Below the pieces are notes generated by a model. The model was not told where the DNA came from. It did not search any database and was given only the letters and a program-made list of their open reading frames with translations. A program made the position numbers and the translations under genes. A DNA stretch of 40,256 nt from Caldilineaceae bacterium (GTDB taxonomy: Bacteria; Chloroflexota; Anaerolineae; Caldilineales; Caldilineaceae), in contig JAJEDI010000087.1 in the NCBI GenBank assembly GCA_022821585.1, positions 1 through 40,256 on the forward strand, read 5' to 3'. This document shows positions 23,840-31,885 of the stretch, piece by piece. Each line of letters opens with the position of its first letter. The first letter of the stretch is position 1.

Positions 23840-23869
23840 GGTGGCCAATGATCAGTGGTTATTGGTCAA
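23840..23869. repeat. Degenerate heptad tract in inverted orientation
   Basis: Units resembling GATCAGT, GGTTATT, GGTCAAG are the reverse complement of the heptads elsewhere in the window. The tract forms the end of the aminotransferase coding sequence (its last residues read LTNNH) and supplies its stop codon. Confidence 0.45.
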
Positions 23870-25015
23870 GCGTGAATCCGGCTGTCGGGTCGGCAGATGA
23901 TCAATCCGGGCCATGGCTTCGAGAAAGCGGGCGTTTTCATCCGGCCGCCTGGCCGCGATGCGAATGTGCTCGGGCAAACCGAACGAGGTGCAGTCGCGTA
24001 CAAACAGCCGCTCTTCAACCAGCCGGTCGCGTATCGTCTTGGCATCCCCGACCGGCAGCAGGAAGTAGCTGACCGTCGTCGGCAGCGGCGCGAACCCGCA
24101 AGCCCGCAGACCATCCTGCAGGGCCCGCAGATCCCTGCGCAAACGCGTCGTCGTCTCCTCGCGCCAGTCCATCTCATCCAGCGCCGCCAGTCCTGCCAAC
24201 TGGGCAACGCCGTTCACGCTCCACGGCGGCTGCATCTCCTGCAACCGTTCAACGATCGACGGCGCCGCCAGCAGGTAACCGAGACGCAGCCCACCCAGCG
24301 CGAAATCCTTCGTCATCGAGCGCAGAACGACGCAACCCGGCCCGCGCGCCCGACCTGAGTTGCCGTTCCTGCCTGCCATCACCCACTGCGCCGCGCTCCA
24401 GGGGTCTTCGGTGAACTCCGCATAGGCCTCATCGATCACCCACAGGGCATTGGGCGCGCCTTCCCACAGATAGCGCAACTCGCCCGGTGACAGGTACTCG
24501 CCCGTGGGGTTGTTCGGATTGCAGATGAAGACCAGCCACGGCGAGGACGTCTCCAACGCCTGCCGCGTCTGCGCCAGCGTCGTGCCGCCCGGCGCATAGC
24601 TGCGGCGTCTGATACGGTGCCAGCCGGGCAGAGGAAGATGGATGGGATGCCCTCCCGCCATGATGACGCCGTCGGCGTACTCACTGAAGGTGGGCGACAG
24701 AATCGCGGCTTGGCGCTGGAATCCATAGGCGTGCGCCAGCAGCCAGATCAGGTCGGCGGTGCCATTCCCCACCAGCACCGCGTCTGCCGGCAGACCGTGG
24801 TAAGCGCCGATCTTTTCACGCAGACGCTGGCTGCGGCTGTCCGGATAGCGCGCCAGGAAGGAGCGGCTGATCTCGTCTTGAACAGCTTCGACAACCGACG
24901 CCGGCGGGCCGTACGGGTTGATGTTCGACGAAAAATAGACGACTTCGGAGGGGTCCAGCCCCAGCGCATCCAGCTCCGCGTAGTCGGGTGTTCCGTGTAT
25001 CGAGGTGGTTGGCAT
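23852..25015 (-). CDS. PLP-dependent aminotransferase-fold enzyme (HisC/CobD-like)
   Basis: A 387-residue fold-type I PLP enzyme, cytoplasmic. FSSNINPYGPP (about residues 28-38) is the opening motif shared by CobD (threonine-phosphate decarboxylase) and HisC (histidinol-phosphate aminotransferase). CNPNNPTGEY binds the substrate carboxylate, D195 in VIDEAY contacts the pyridine ring, and K236 in SMTKDFALGGLRLGY is the PLP lysine. The motif spelling fits CobD at least as well as HisC, but no cobalamin or histidine gene is nearby. The start at 25015 is preferred because upstream codons to 25255 read through heptad repeat DNA. The last residues (LTNNH) are themselves heptad-derived. Confidence 0.82.
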   Translation of the reverse strand: MPTTSIHGTPDYAELDALGLDPSEVVYFSSNINPYGPPASVVEAVQDEISRSFLARYPDSRSQRLREKIGAYHGLPADAVLVGNGTADLIWLLAHAYGFQRQAAILSPTFSEYADGVIMAGGHPIHLPLPGWHRIRRRSYAPGGTTLAQTRQALETSSPWLVFICNPNNPTGEYLSPGELRYLWEGAPNALWVIDEAYAEFTEDPWSAAQWVMAGRNGNSGRARGPGCVVLRSMTKDFALGGLRLGYLLAAPSIVERLQEMQPPWSVNGVAQLAGLAALDEMDWREETTTRLRRDLRALQDGLRACGFAPLPTTVSYFLLPVGDAKTIRDRLVEERLFVRDCTSFGLPEHIRIAARRPDENARFLEAMARIDHLPTRQPDSRLTNNH

Positions 25016-25219
25016 TTCCAGGTCCGGTTTGCACGCCGTTAGGGGGGCGCGGCGCCCATCGAGACTGTCGCCGGGTATGCTATCACAACGGCAAGCTGCG
25101 CGCCACTTATAAGGCGATTTGGGCGCATCCCAAAATGGGGACGAACTTTCGTATACCTCTGGTGACACCCAAGCCATGGTCAGTTCCAGTTCCAGTTTCC
25201 GCCAGAAAAAGCGCCGTCT

Positions 25220-25261
25220 CTGACCACTGACCACTGACCACTGACTACTGACCACTGCAGT
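25220..25261. repeat. Heptad tandem repeat (CTGACCA type)
   Basis: Six units in phase: CTGACCA three times, CTGACTA, CTGACCA, CTGCAGT. The tract abuts structured repeat copy B. It ends with the same GACCACTGCAGTTC as the tract at 2067-2101. Confidence 0.85.
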
Positions 25262-25338
25262 TCTGGGCGGTCGGGCCTATTCGGCCCTCCCTTGTGCGGG
25301 GGCTCCGCCCCCGCAACGCCCCCTCTCCTACAACATGC
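25262..25338. repeat. Structured dispersed repeat, copy B
   Basis: Order as in copy A: CTGGGCGGTCGG, stem 1 (GGGCC 25273-25277 with GGCCC 25283-25287), TCCCTTGT, stem 2 (GCGGGGGC 25296-25303, TCC loop, GCCCCCGC 25307-25314), AACGCCCCCTCTCCTACAAC. The right flank is nearly identical to copy C. The pyrimidine-rich lead of copies A and C is replaced here by the heptad tract. Confidence 0.8.
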
Positions 25339-25674
25339 CTAGTCGACCTGGTGTCGATATCTGTAACAGGTCTCCAATCGAAGGAGTTTCGCCCAACCAC
25401 GTCCCGCCAGTCCCATCAACTCTCTGTAGGTGCCGGCCTTGTGCCTGCCCTCGCGCCCCCACCATTTTACGAACCCCACGATAAGGCCGGGCCCGGCGTC
25501 TGCCCCGCCCCTCTCCAACAGCCGGTAGACAGTTTCAACCACCGCTGTCATGGATTCCCCGCCAGACTGTTCCCACCCCAAATCTGAGATGTACCCGGCG
25601 ATTTAGCCCTGATCCGTTTGCGTATCCCCTGGTGTACTGGTACATTTCAACCATCGAGTCGCTGCACTGCAAAC

Positions 25675-26190
25675 ATGACGGAAAACCCTATGCGCACACC
25701 GGACGACCTGCAACGTTTCATCGACGAGAACGGGATCGAAGCCCAGCTCCTGCGTGAAATCGGAGACACGCCCACCGTGCCCGCCGCCGCAGCAGCCCTC
25801 GGCGTGGAGCCGGACCGCATCCTCAAAACGCTCCTGTTCCTGGCCCAAAAACCGGGCGACCGGGATGCCCCGCCGGCCCCCTTCGTCGTCATCAGCCACG
25901 GTGAGCGCCGCGTCGAGAAACGCCCGCTGGCGGATCTGCACGGCGTGGGCATCAAGCGCATCAAGCTGGCCTCTTCCCACGTCGTGCTGCAGATGCTCGG
26001 ATATCCCGCCGGCGGCGTGCCCCCGTTCGGACATAGCACTGCGGTGCAGGTGCTGCTGGACAGTTCGATCGCGGACCTGGCCCCCGGATTCGTCTACGCC
26101 GGCGGCGGCGACGACAGGACCATGCTGCAGCTGACGGTCGAAGAGCTGACGCGGGTCGCCCAACCGCAGCTCATCTCCCTGAGTGCCTGA
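25675..26190 (+). CDS. YbaK/EbsC-family aminoacyl-tRNA editing-domain protein
   Basis: A 171-residue free-standing editing domain of the YbaK/ProX type, which hydrolyses mischarged aminoacyl-tRNA in the cytoplasm. The conserved lysine is K51 in DRILKTLLFL, and the substrate loop GYPAGGVPPFGH is intact; FVVISHGERRVEKRPLA is the central strand. PTVPAAAAALGVEPDRILKT is the typical helix leading to the lysine. The start at 25675 (MTENPMRTPDD) is chosen for fit to family length; no clear ribosome site is visible and 25690 is possible. It is followed within 18 bases by a dehydrogenase gene, which may be chance operon sharing. Confidence 0.8.
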   Translation: MTENPMRTPDDLQRFIDENGIEAQLLREIGDTPTVPAAAAALGVEPDRILKTLLFLAQKPGDRDAPPAPFVVISHGERRVEKRPLADLHGVGIKRIKLASSHVVLQMLGYPAGGVPPFGHSTAVQVLLDSSIADLAPGFVYAGGGDDRTMLQLTVEELTRVAQPQLISLSA

Positions 26191-26208
26191 AACACACGAG
26201 AGCCCTCA

Positions 26209-27261
26209 ATGACAAGGACAGGGCAGGCAGTTGCCACCGTTGGCAAAGAGTTCAGCATCGGCGAATACACTGTGCCGGACCCCGCGCCGGGCACGGTACT
26301 GCTGCGGCAAGAACTGGGCGGCATCTGCGGTACCGACCTGCATAACTGGCAGAAGGGCATCAAGCGGGCAACGATGCTGGGACACGAAAACGTCGGCGTG
26401 ATCGAAGCCCTCGGCAAAGGCGTGACCGCCGACTATAACGGCACCCCCATCAGAGAGGGAGACCGTGTCGTTTTCCATCCCCGCAACACCGTCATGGCTT
26501 CAGGCCACGGCGCCGCCGGCGAGCCCTTCAGCGGCGGGTTCGCCGACTACATCTACCTGTCCGACCCGGCGTCATGCATCATCAGGTCGGAGGCGCCGCC
26601 GCAGGTGGGCGTTTTTGCCGAGCCGTTTACGATCGGCGTGCATGCCGCGTTGCGCGGCGGAGTCAAAATTGGTGACACGGTCATCGTGCAGGGCGCCGGC
26701 CCCATCGGCATGATGTGCCTGATCGCGGCCAAAATCAGCGGCGCCGGCCGCCTGATCGTCATCGGCGGTCCTGCCGGCCGCCTGCAGCTTGCCCGCAAGC
26801 TGGGCGCACACGAGACAATCGACATCATGGCCGTGCCCGACGCCAATGAGCGCAGGGAGATGGCGTTGAAAATGACGCCGGGCCGTGCCGGCGCCGAAGT
26901 GGTGATGGAGGTCGCCGGATTCCTGCCCGCCTTCCCCGAAGGCTTGGAACTGGTAAAAGAGGACGGCGTCTTTGTCGAAGTCGGCCACTATGTGGATGTC
27001 GGCACGATCGAAGTAAACCCGCACCGGCACTTTCTGCGCCCCAATCTGCGGCTGGAAGGCGTTCGCGGCAGCCAATTCAATCACTTCGTGCGCGCGGTAG
27101 CGGTCATGGAGAGCGGCGGCATCGACTTCGCGGCCGTGATCAGTCACATCCTGCCCCTGGAACGGGTGCGGGAAGGCTTTGACGCGCTCGACAGCGGCTA
27201 TATGCTGGACGGAAAGACGGCTTTCAAGATAGCGGTGCGGGGGGCCTTTGGGGCCTCCTGA
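26209..27261 (+). CDS. Zinc-type medium-chain dehydrogenase, copy 1
   Basis: A 350-residue medium-chain dehydrogenase. Catalytic zinc ligands are probably C40 (GICGTDLH), H59 and E60 (LGHENVG); AEP at about residue 137 supplies the second-sphere Glu. The Rossmann motif is VQGAGPIGMMCL. The structural-zinc lobe, normally four cysteines in a short loop after GDRV, is replaced by FHPRNTVMASGHGAAGEPF with no cysteine. It is very similar along its whole length to the gene at 27419-28477, differing notably at residue 37 (Gly versus Cys). Sugar-alcohol or keto-sugar substrates would suit the context, but this is inference. It begins 18 bases after the YbaK gene. Confidence 0.82.
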   Translation: MTRTGQAVATVGKEFSIGEYTVPDPAPGTVLLRQELGGICGTDLHNWQKGIKRATMLGHENVGVIEALGKGVTADYNGTPIREGDRVVFHPRNTVMASGHGAAGEPFSGGFADYIYLSDPASCIIRSEAPPQVGVFAEPFTIGVHAALRGGVKIGDTVIVQGAGPIGMMCLIAAKISGAGRLIVIGGPAGRLQLARKLGAHETIDIMAVPDANERREMALKMTPGRAGAEVVMEVAGFLPAFPEGLELVKEDGVFVEVGHYVDVGTIEVNPHRHFLRPNLRLEGVRGSQFNHFVRAVAVMESGGIDFAAVISHILPLERVREGFDALDSGYMLDGKTAFKIAVRGAFGAS

Positions 27262-27418
27262 GCGCCCCTTTCATGCCAACCTCCGGAACGCGGCCGCGTG
27301 ATTGCGCATCAGTTTCCACGTCTCGTTCCCGCTGCGGTCATTGGCAGCGAGTTTGGCCCGAATTGCCCGGCCGCAAGTCCTTGCGCTGAGCACAGATTGA
27401 ACCTTTAAGGAGATAACG

Positions 27419-28477
27419 ATGACACGGGTAGGACTGGCAGTTTCCACCGAAGGACAACAGTTCAGCATGGGCGAATACACTGTACCCGACCCCGCGCCGG
27501 GCACGGTTCTGCTGCGGCAGGAGCTATGCGGCATCTGCGGCACCGATATTCACAACTGGCAGAAGGGGATCGAGCCGGCAACGATGCTGGGCCACGAAAA
27601 CGTCGGCATCATCGAAGCCCTGGGCAAAGGCCTGACTACCGACTTCAACGGCACCCCGGTCAGAGAGGGCGACCGGGTCGTCTTTCATCCCCGCAACAGC
27701 GGCATGATCTATGGCTACCGCACCGCGGACGAGCCTTTCAGCGGCGGTTTCGCCGACTACATCTACCTGTCCGACCCCGAGTCCTGCATGATCAAGTTGG
27801 ACGCGCCGCCCCAGGTGGGCGTCCTCGCCGAGCCGTTCACGGTCGGCGTGCATAGCGCGCTGCGCGGCGACGTCAAGATCGGCGACACCGTCATCGTCCA
27901 GGGGGCCGGACCCATCGGCATGATGTGCCTGATCGCGGCCAAAATCAGCGGCGCCGGCCGCCTGATCGTCATCGGCGGCCCTGCCGGCCGCCTGGAGCTT
28001 GCCCGCAAGCTCGGCGCCCACGAGACGCTCGACATCATGGCCGTCCCCGACGCCGACGAGCGCCGCGAGATGGCGCTGGGAATGACACCCGGCCGCGCCG
28101 GCGCCGACGTGGTAATCGAGGCCGCTGGCTTCCTGCCGGCCTTCCCCGAAGGGCTGGAGCTTGTCAAAGAAGACGGCGTCTTCGTCGAAGTCGGCCACTT
28201 CGTCGATGTCGGCACGATCGAGGTAAACCCGCACCGGCACTTCCTGCGCCCCAATCTGCGTCTCGAAGGCGTCTGGGGCAGCCGCTACCACCACTTCACG
28301 CGCGCGGTCGCGGTCCTGCAGAGCAGCGACGTCGACTTCAGCGCCGTAATCAGCCACGTCCTGCCCCTCGAGCGCGTGGCCGAAGGCTTCGACGCCCTCG
28401 ACGGCGGCTACGAGCTGGACGGCAAGACTGCATTCAAGATCGCGGTTCGGGGTTCGTTCGGCGTGGATGCGGGCTGA
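27419..28477 (+). CDS. Zinc-type medium-chain dehydrogenase, copy 2
   Basis: A 352-residue paralogue of the preceding gene, gap-free for most of its length. Zinc ligands are C40 (LCGICGTDIH), H59 and E60, and the Rossmann motif is VQGAGPIGMMCL. The structural-zinc cysteines are again absent (FHPRNSGMIYGYRTADEPF). Differences cluster in the loop after that point and in the region near residues 288-305 (WGSRYHHFTRAV versus RGSQFNHFVRAV), which would line the substrate pocket. AAGGAG stands just upstream of the ATG. The 157-base gap to copy 1 carries no gene and no structure I can see. Retaining both copies suggests different substrates. Confidence 0.82.
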   Translation: MTRVGLAVSTEGQQFSMGEYTVPDPAPGTVLLRQELCGICGTDIHNWQKGIEPATMLGHENVGIIEALGKGLTTDFNGTPVREGDRVVFHPRNSGMIYGYRTADEPFSGGFADYIYLSDPESCMIKLDAPPQVGVLAEPFTVGVHSALRGDVKIGDTVIVQGAGPIGMMCLIAAKISGAGRLIVIGGPAGRLELARKLGAHETLDIMAVPDADERREMALGMTPGRAGADVVIEAAGFLPAFPEGLELVKEDGVFVEVGHFVDVGTIEVNPHRHFLRPNLRLEGVWGSRYHHFTRAVAVLQSSDVDFSAVISHVLPLERVAEGFDALDGGYELDGKTAFKIAVRGSFGVDAG

Positions 28478-28573
28478 GGGGGGTCTGTTTGTAGTCAAGA
28501 GGTGTTGCGGAAGAGCAGTGTTTCGGCATGAAGCTGCCGATTCCTCTCTAACGATCTGGCTATTACGCGGCCA

Positions 28574-29887
28574 TTAACCTGAATCTATCGCCATTCTGTG
28601 GGCGATGAGAGCGTATACGCCCTTGACAATCCGTTTGCCGGTTGCAATCGCCAGCGGATCCGACATCTCAGCCCCGGGCAGATAGCGAGCATCAGCCGCC
28701 ACCTGGTCCAGCGAGGCTGCCTCGATCTGTTCTAACGTATCCGTATCGTAAAACCGCAGCGTCTCCGTCCCGACCTGCCACTGCCCGCCCGCAGACAAAA
28801 CAGCGGCCATGTCCTCGTGATCGTACGGCCACTCCCAGGTGGTCCGGCCCTGCACGCTGCGCAGAGGCGACGTACGCGTGAACAGGTCCGGCAAACCGGA
28901 AACGATCAGCAGCGGCGCACCCGCTTTCAGCGCCCTATGCAGCCGCGCCAAACCCATCCGCATTTCGATCGGGTCCATGCACAGCAGCGAAAAGAAGCAA
29001 CAGGCCCCCTCAAAAGCATCCGTTTCCTCCAGCTCCACCAGCGCCAGCTGACGGAAATCCTGCCCCGGCACAGCCTGTCGGGCCTCGGCGATCATCTGCG
29101 CCGACGGGTCAATGCCGGTTACGCGTTGTCCCGCGGCGGCCAGTGTAGCCGCGATCGGTATGCCGTGCCCGCAACCGATCTCCAGTGTCCGGCCACCGGC
29201 GGGTAACATCCCCAGCCAGCCCTCGAACGCCTCGCGAAAAAACGGTTCGGCCAGATAGTCATGGCTGTAGTCGGTGCCGAGCGCGTCATAGGCCGCCGCG
29301 TTGACGCGGCTGCTGAACGTATTCACCTCCGGGCCGTACGGCGGCGTCGCTGGACCCGTCGGGGTGGTGGCTGGCAATTGGTATTCCAGCGCCTGTCGCA
29401 ACTCCTGGTCGAATGCCTCGCCGAAGCGCGCAAGTTCATCACCGCTGATCCGGTCCAGAGCGAAGGTGATGGCGGACCCGTCCCGGGGACCACCGTCGGT
29501 CAGCCCACTGACGGTCAGCTGCAGCGTCACCTGATACGTCGGACTGCCCTGCGCGTCTGCGTCCCCGGCGCGCGCCATCAGCAGCGCCGGCGGGCAACCG
29601 CTGCGCCAGGTTGCGTAGGGGGTCTCGCCGTTGATCAACTGTTCGATCGGTTCGGCTAAGCGCCAATCGTCAACCTGCAGAATGTGACGCAGATACGTCA
29701 GCGGCGCGCCCTCCAGCCCATAGCTGATCTCCACCCAGACCGCGTCAATAGCCGCACACTCGGCATCGCCCAGCACCAGGCGCACGTGCTGATTGACCGC
29801 GGCCGGCGCCCAAGGGCGAACTGTGAGCGCGAGAACAGCGTCAGAACCATCCGGGTCCGTAGGGGTCTGTTGGCGAACGTGGGCCAT
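28574..29887 (-). CDS. SAM-dependent methyltransferase with uncharacterised N-terminal domain
   Basis: A 437-residue protein. Residues about 205-437 are a class I methyltransferase: the SAM motif LEIGCGHG at 235-242, GIDPSAQM as the second strand, and CFFSLLCMDP as the post-II region. Residues 1-190 are a separate domain that I do not recognise, with VWVEISYGLEGAPLTYLRH and a Pro/Thr linker (PATTPTGPATPPYGPE) separating the two. The acceptor is unknown. It ends the minus-strand cluster, 23 bases after the TIM-barrel gene at 29911. The start ATG 29887 lacks a good ribosome site. The facing plus-strand gene ends at 28477, leaving 96 bases without a visible terminator. Confidence 0.75.
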   Translation of the reverse strand: MAHVRQQTPTDPDGSDAVLALTVRPWAPAAVNQHVRLVLGDAECAAIDAVWVEISYGLEGAPLTYLRHILQVDDWRLAEPIEQLINGETPYATWRSGCPPALLMARAGDADAQGSPTYQVTLQLTVSGLTDGGPRDGSAITFALDRISGDELARFGEAFDQELRQALEYQLPATTPTGPATPPYGPEVNTFSSRVNAAAYDALGTDYSHDYLAEPFFREAFEGWLGMLPAGGRTLEIGCGHGIPIAATLAAAGQRVTGIDPSAQMIAEARQAVPGQDFRQLALVELEETDAFEGACCFFSLLCMDPIEMRMGLARLHRALKAGAPLLIVSGLPDLFTRTSPLRSVQGRTTWEWPYDHEDMAAVLSAGGQWQVGTETLRFYDTDTLEQIEAASLDQVAADARYLPGAEMSDPLAIATGKRIVKGVYALIAHRMAIDSG

Positions 29888-29910
29888 GAGTCGGAGTCAG
29901 AGGACCGAAG

Positions 29911-30687
29911 TCAGTTGCGCGCTGCGGACTCGTCGCTGACCCACCGCAGCAGCGTCGCCGCATCGCGCAGAAAGGCCTCCGGCGCGTCATCCTCCACGAA
30001 CTCCAGCAGCGCATAGCGCGTGCGCTCGGGGTCCCCCGCCTGCGCCAAATAGTCCCGCCACAACTCCTCGCCCTCTGCCAGGGGACGGCGCTCTCCCGTC
30101 TGCAGATGCCAGTGGAAGACATGCAGATGTTCCAGCCAGGGCCGCACCATCTCCAATCCGGCAAGGTTGTCAGCGCGCGCGGCGAAGCGGGGCGGCTGCC
30201 ACAGCGAGCGCACATTGGCATGGTCTACGCTCTGCAGGAGACGCAGAGCCGCCGCGTTCGTGTCGGTGAGCGTATTGCCGTGGTACTCGTAGACGATGCC
30301 AACCCCTTCGGCCTGGGCCATGTCGGCGATGCGGCGGCTGTCCTCTACCACCGTCTGAAAGTAGGCCTCGTCCGCCTCGTCGCTGCCCTGGTTTCCGGGC
30401 CATACGCGTATCTGCGGCGCGCCCAGCGCCACCGCCGAGGCCAGCACCGCTTCGAACGGTCCGGTTTCAGGGTGGCCGACGCGGTAGTAGGAGCCATAGG
30501 CCGCCGCGTCCAGACCGGCGTCAGCACCCATGCGGGCGACCGTCCGCGCCTGCGCCTCATCCCCGTGCGGAACATGAATATCCCCGCCCCACTCGACCGC
30601 GGCCAGACCGGCCTGCGTCACCAGGGCGATAATCTCCTCCACAGAGAGTTGGCGAAAAGTTATGGAGACGAGTCCGGGCAAAAACAT
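29911..30687 (-). CDS. Xylose-isomerase-like TIM barrel (sugar phosphate isomerase/epimerase family), altered metal site
   Basis: A 258-residue AP_endonuc_2-type TIM barrel, cytoplasmic. Family landmarks are VEWGGDIHVP on strand 2, E134 in VYEYHGNTLTD, H189 in LEHLHVFHW and E229 in LLEFVEDD. At the position where relatives have Asp and His (DxxH), this protein reads LWQPPRF, so Q164 and R167 replace two metal ligands. It may bind metal differently or have a non-isomerase role. An AGGA site precedes the ATG. It lies between the 2-hydroxyacid dehydrogenase and the methyltransferase, all on one strand. Confidence 0.8.
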   Translation of the reverse strand: MFLPGLVSITFRQLSVEEIIALVTQAGLAAVEWGGDIHVPHGDEAQARTVARMGADAGLDAAAYGSYYRVGHPETGPFEAVLASAVALGAPQIRVWPGNQGSDEADEAYFQTVVEDSRRIADMAQAEGVGIVYEYHGNTLTDTNAAALRLLQSVDHANVRSLWQPPRFAARADNLAGLEMVRPWLEHLHVFHWHLQTGERRPLAEGEELWRDYLAQAGDPERTRYALLEFVEDDAPEAFLRDAATLLRWVSDESAARN

Positions 30688-30753
30688 AAGTGATCCTGTC
30701 GGGGACGGAGACTGCGCGAGCGGGATGCCCGAGTGGCAGACAGATGGTCCGCA

Positions 30754-31770
30754 TCAGGCCAGCAGCGGCAGCATCTCCTGTGTGACCTCGTATTCCATGC
30801 GTTCACCCGCCAGGTAGCGGGCCAGCTCCGTCACCATCGTGCGGCCCATTAGCAGGCATTCGGTGTTGTGCGCGCCGGCGATATGGGGAGTGAGAAGCAC
30901 GTTGGGTAGGCTGTAGAGGGGCGACCCCGCGGCCGGCGGCTCCGGATGCGTGACATCCAGCAAGGCATACAAGTCCGGCCGCTGCTGCAGCACGGCGATC
31001 ATCTCCGGCTCGTTCACAACCGCGCCGCGCGCCGTGTTGATGAACGCGGCGCCCTCTTTCATCGAGGCCAGATGCGCGCCGGTTATCATGCCGACCGTTT
31101 CCGGCAGCCACGGCGTATGCAGCGAGACCACGTCACAGCTGCGAAACAGCTCCTCCAACCCGACCGGCTCCACGTGCAGTTCCGCGGCCAAAACCGGCGT
31201 CAGGAACGGGTCGTAAGCCAGAACGCGCACCGCCGGCAGCGTCTCTTGCAGCAGCCGCGCCACCCGGAGCCCGACCTGGCCCAGCGAGATCAGGCCGACG
31301 ACGCCGGTGTAGAGTCCGGGCAGCGGATCCTTATCAAACGAACTGTAGGTTCCCTCTTGACGGAGCTTGTTGGCGAAATGCCAGACGCGTTTCAGGCTCA
31401 GGATAATCTGCGCCAGCGTGTACGGCGCCACAAATTCGGCATTGGCGCCATAACCGCTGGTCAGGCGCACGCCCCGCTCCCACAGGGCATCGGTCACAAA
31501 GTAGCGGACCGTCCCCGCAGCGTAAAAGATCGCCTCCAGATTGGGCGCCGCGTCGAGAAAGGCCTCGTCCACCCGCGCCATACCCCAGCCGGAAAAGATC
31601 AGCGAGACATCCGCCAGCACCGAAGCGTCCCCCGCGACCGACTCCGGCGTCTGCAGCGGCCCGACAATCTCCACCTCCGCCTCAATATCCCGCCGCGTGT
31701 CTTCCCCATATATGCGGGCAAACGCGCTCTCCCCCAGCAGGTACAGCCCCTTCGGCTTCACCGTCCCCAT
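30754..31770 (-). CDS. D-isomer-specific 2-hydroxyacid dehydrogenase
   Basis: A 338-residue NAD(P)-dependent dehydrogenase that interconverts 2-hydroxy and 2-keto acids, cytoplasmic. Catalytic residues are R248 (NTARGAVVNE), E277 (THPEPP) and H296 (TPHIAGA). The cofactor motif is VGLISLGQVG, in which the first Gly of GxGxxG is Ser. YDP after strand 2 hints at NAD preference. The start at ATG 31770 is taken because GGGG lies upstream; an in-frame GTG at 31785 is possible. In this cluster it might reduce a sugar-derived keto acid, but no specific substrate can be read from the sequence. Confidence 0.85.
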   Translation of the reverse strand: MGTVKPKGLYLLGESAFARIYGEDTRRDIEAEVEIVGPLQTPESVAGDASVLADVSLIFSGWGMARVDEAFLDAAPNLEAIFYAAGTVRYFVTDALWERGVRLTSGYGANAEFVAPYTLAQIILSLKRVWHFANKLRQEGTYSSFDKDPLPGLYTGVVGLISLGQVGLRVARLLQETLPAVRVLAYDPFLTPVLAAELHVEPVGLEELFRSCDVVSLHTPWLPETVGMITGAHLASMKEGAAFINTARGAVVNEPEMIAVLQQRPDLYALLDVTHPEPPAAGSPLYSLPNVLLTPHIAGAHNTECLLMGRTMVTELARYLAGERMEYEVTQEMLPLLA

Positions 31771-31850
31771 CGCAACCCCACTCACCCCACCGCTCCCAAC
31801 CCCTGGCTTCCAATCTCAAATAACGACACTGAACTCGAAGTAAGGCCGTC

Positions 31851-31885
31851 ACTAAAAACTAAAAACTGACAACTAAAAACTCACT
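31851..31885. repeat. Heptad tandem repeat (ACTAAAA type)
   Basis: Units in phase: ACTAAAA, ACTAAAA, ACTGACA, ACTAAAA, ACTCACT. The stop codon of the TIM-barrel gene (31881-31883) falls in the last unit. The lead GCCGTCACTAAAAACTAA is shared with the tract at 34467, so the similarity extends beyond the heptads. Confidence 0.8.

Larger units (their letters stand above)
25016..25674. other. Intergenic region with heptad tract, structured repeat copy B and an uncertain small frame
   Basis: This 659-base gap separates two divergent genes. It contains the heptad tract 25220-25261 and structured repeat copy B 25262-25338. A minus-strand frame from ATG 25551 to 25339 (70 codons, MTAVVETVYRLLERGG at the start) has plausible codon use but no recognisable family and a poor ribosome site, so I do not call it a gene. 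A short hexamer-like run (GTTCCAGTTCCAGTTTCC) lies near 25183. No promoter could be fixed. Confidence 0.45.

Noticed and set aside
25339..25551. A 70-codon minus-strand frame next to structured repeat copy B
   Set aside because: Codon use is plausible but there is no family match and no good ribosome site, and the frame overlaps other open frames in GC-rich DNA. It is described only inside the intergenic entry.
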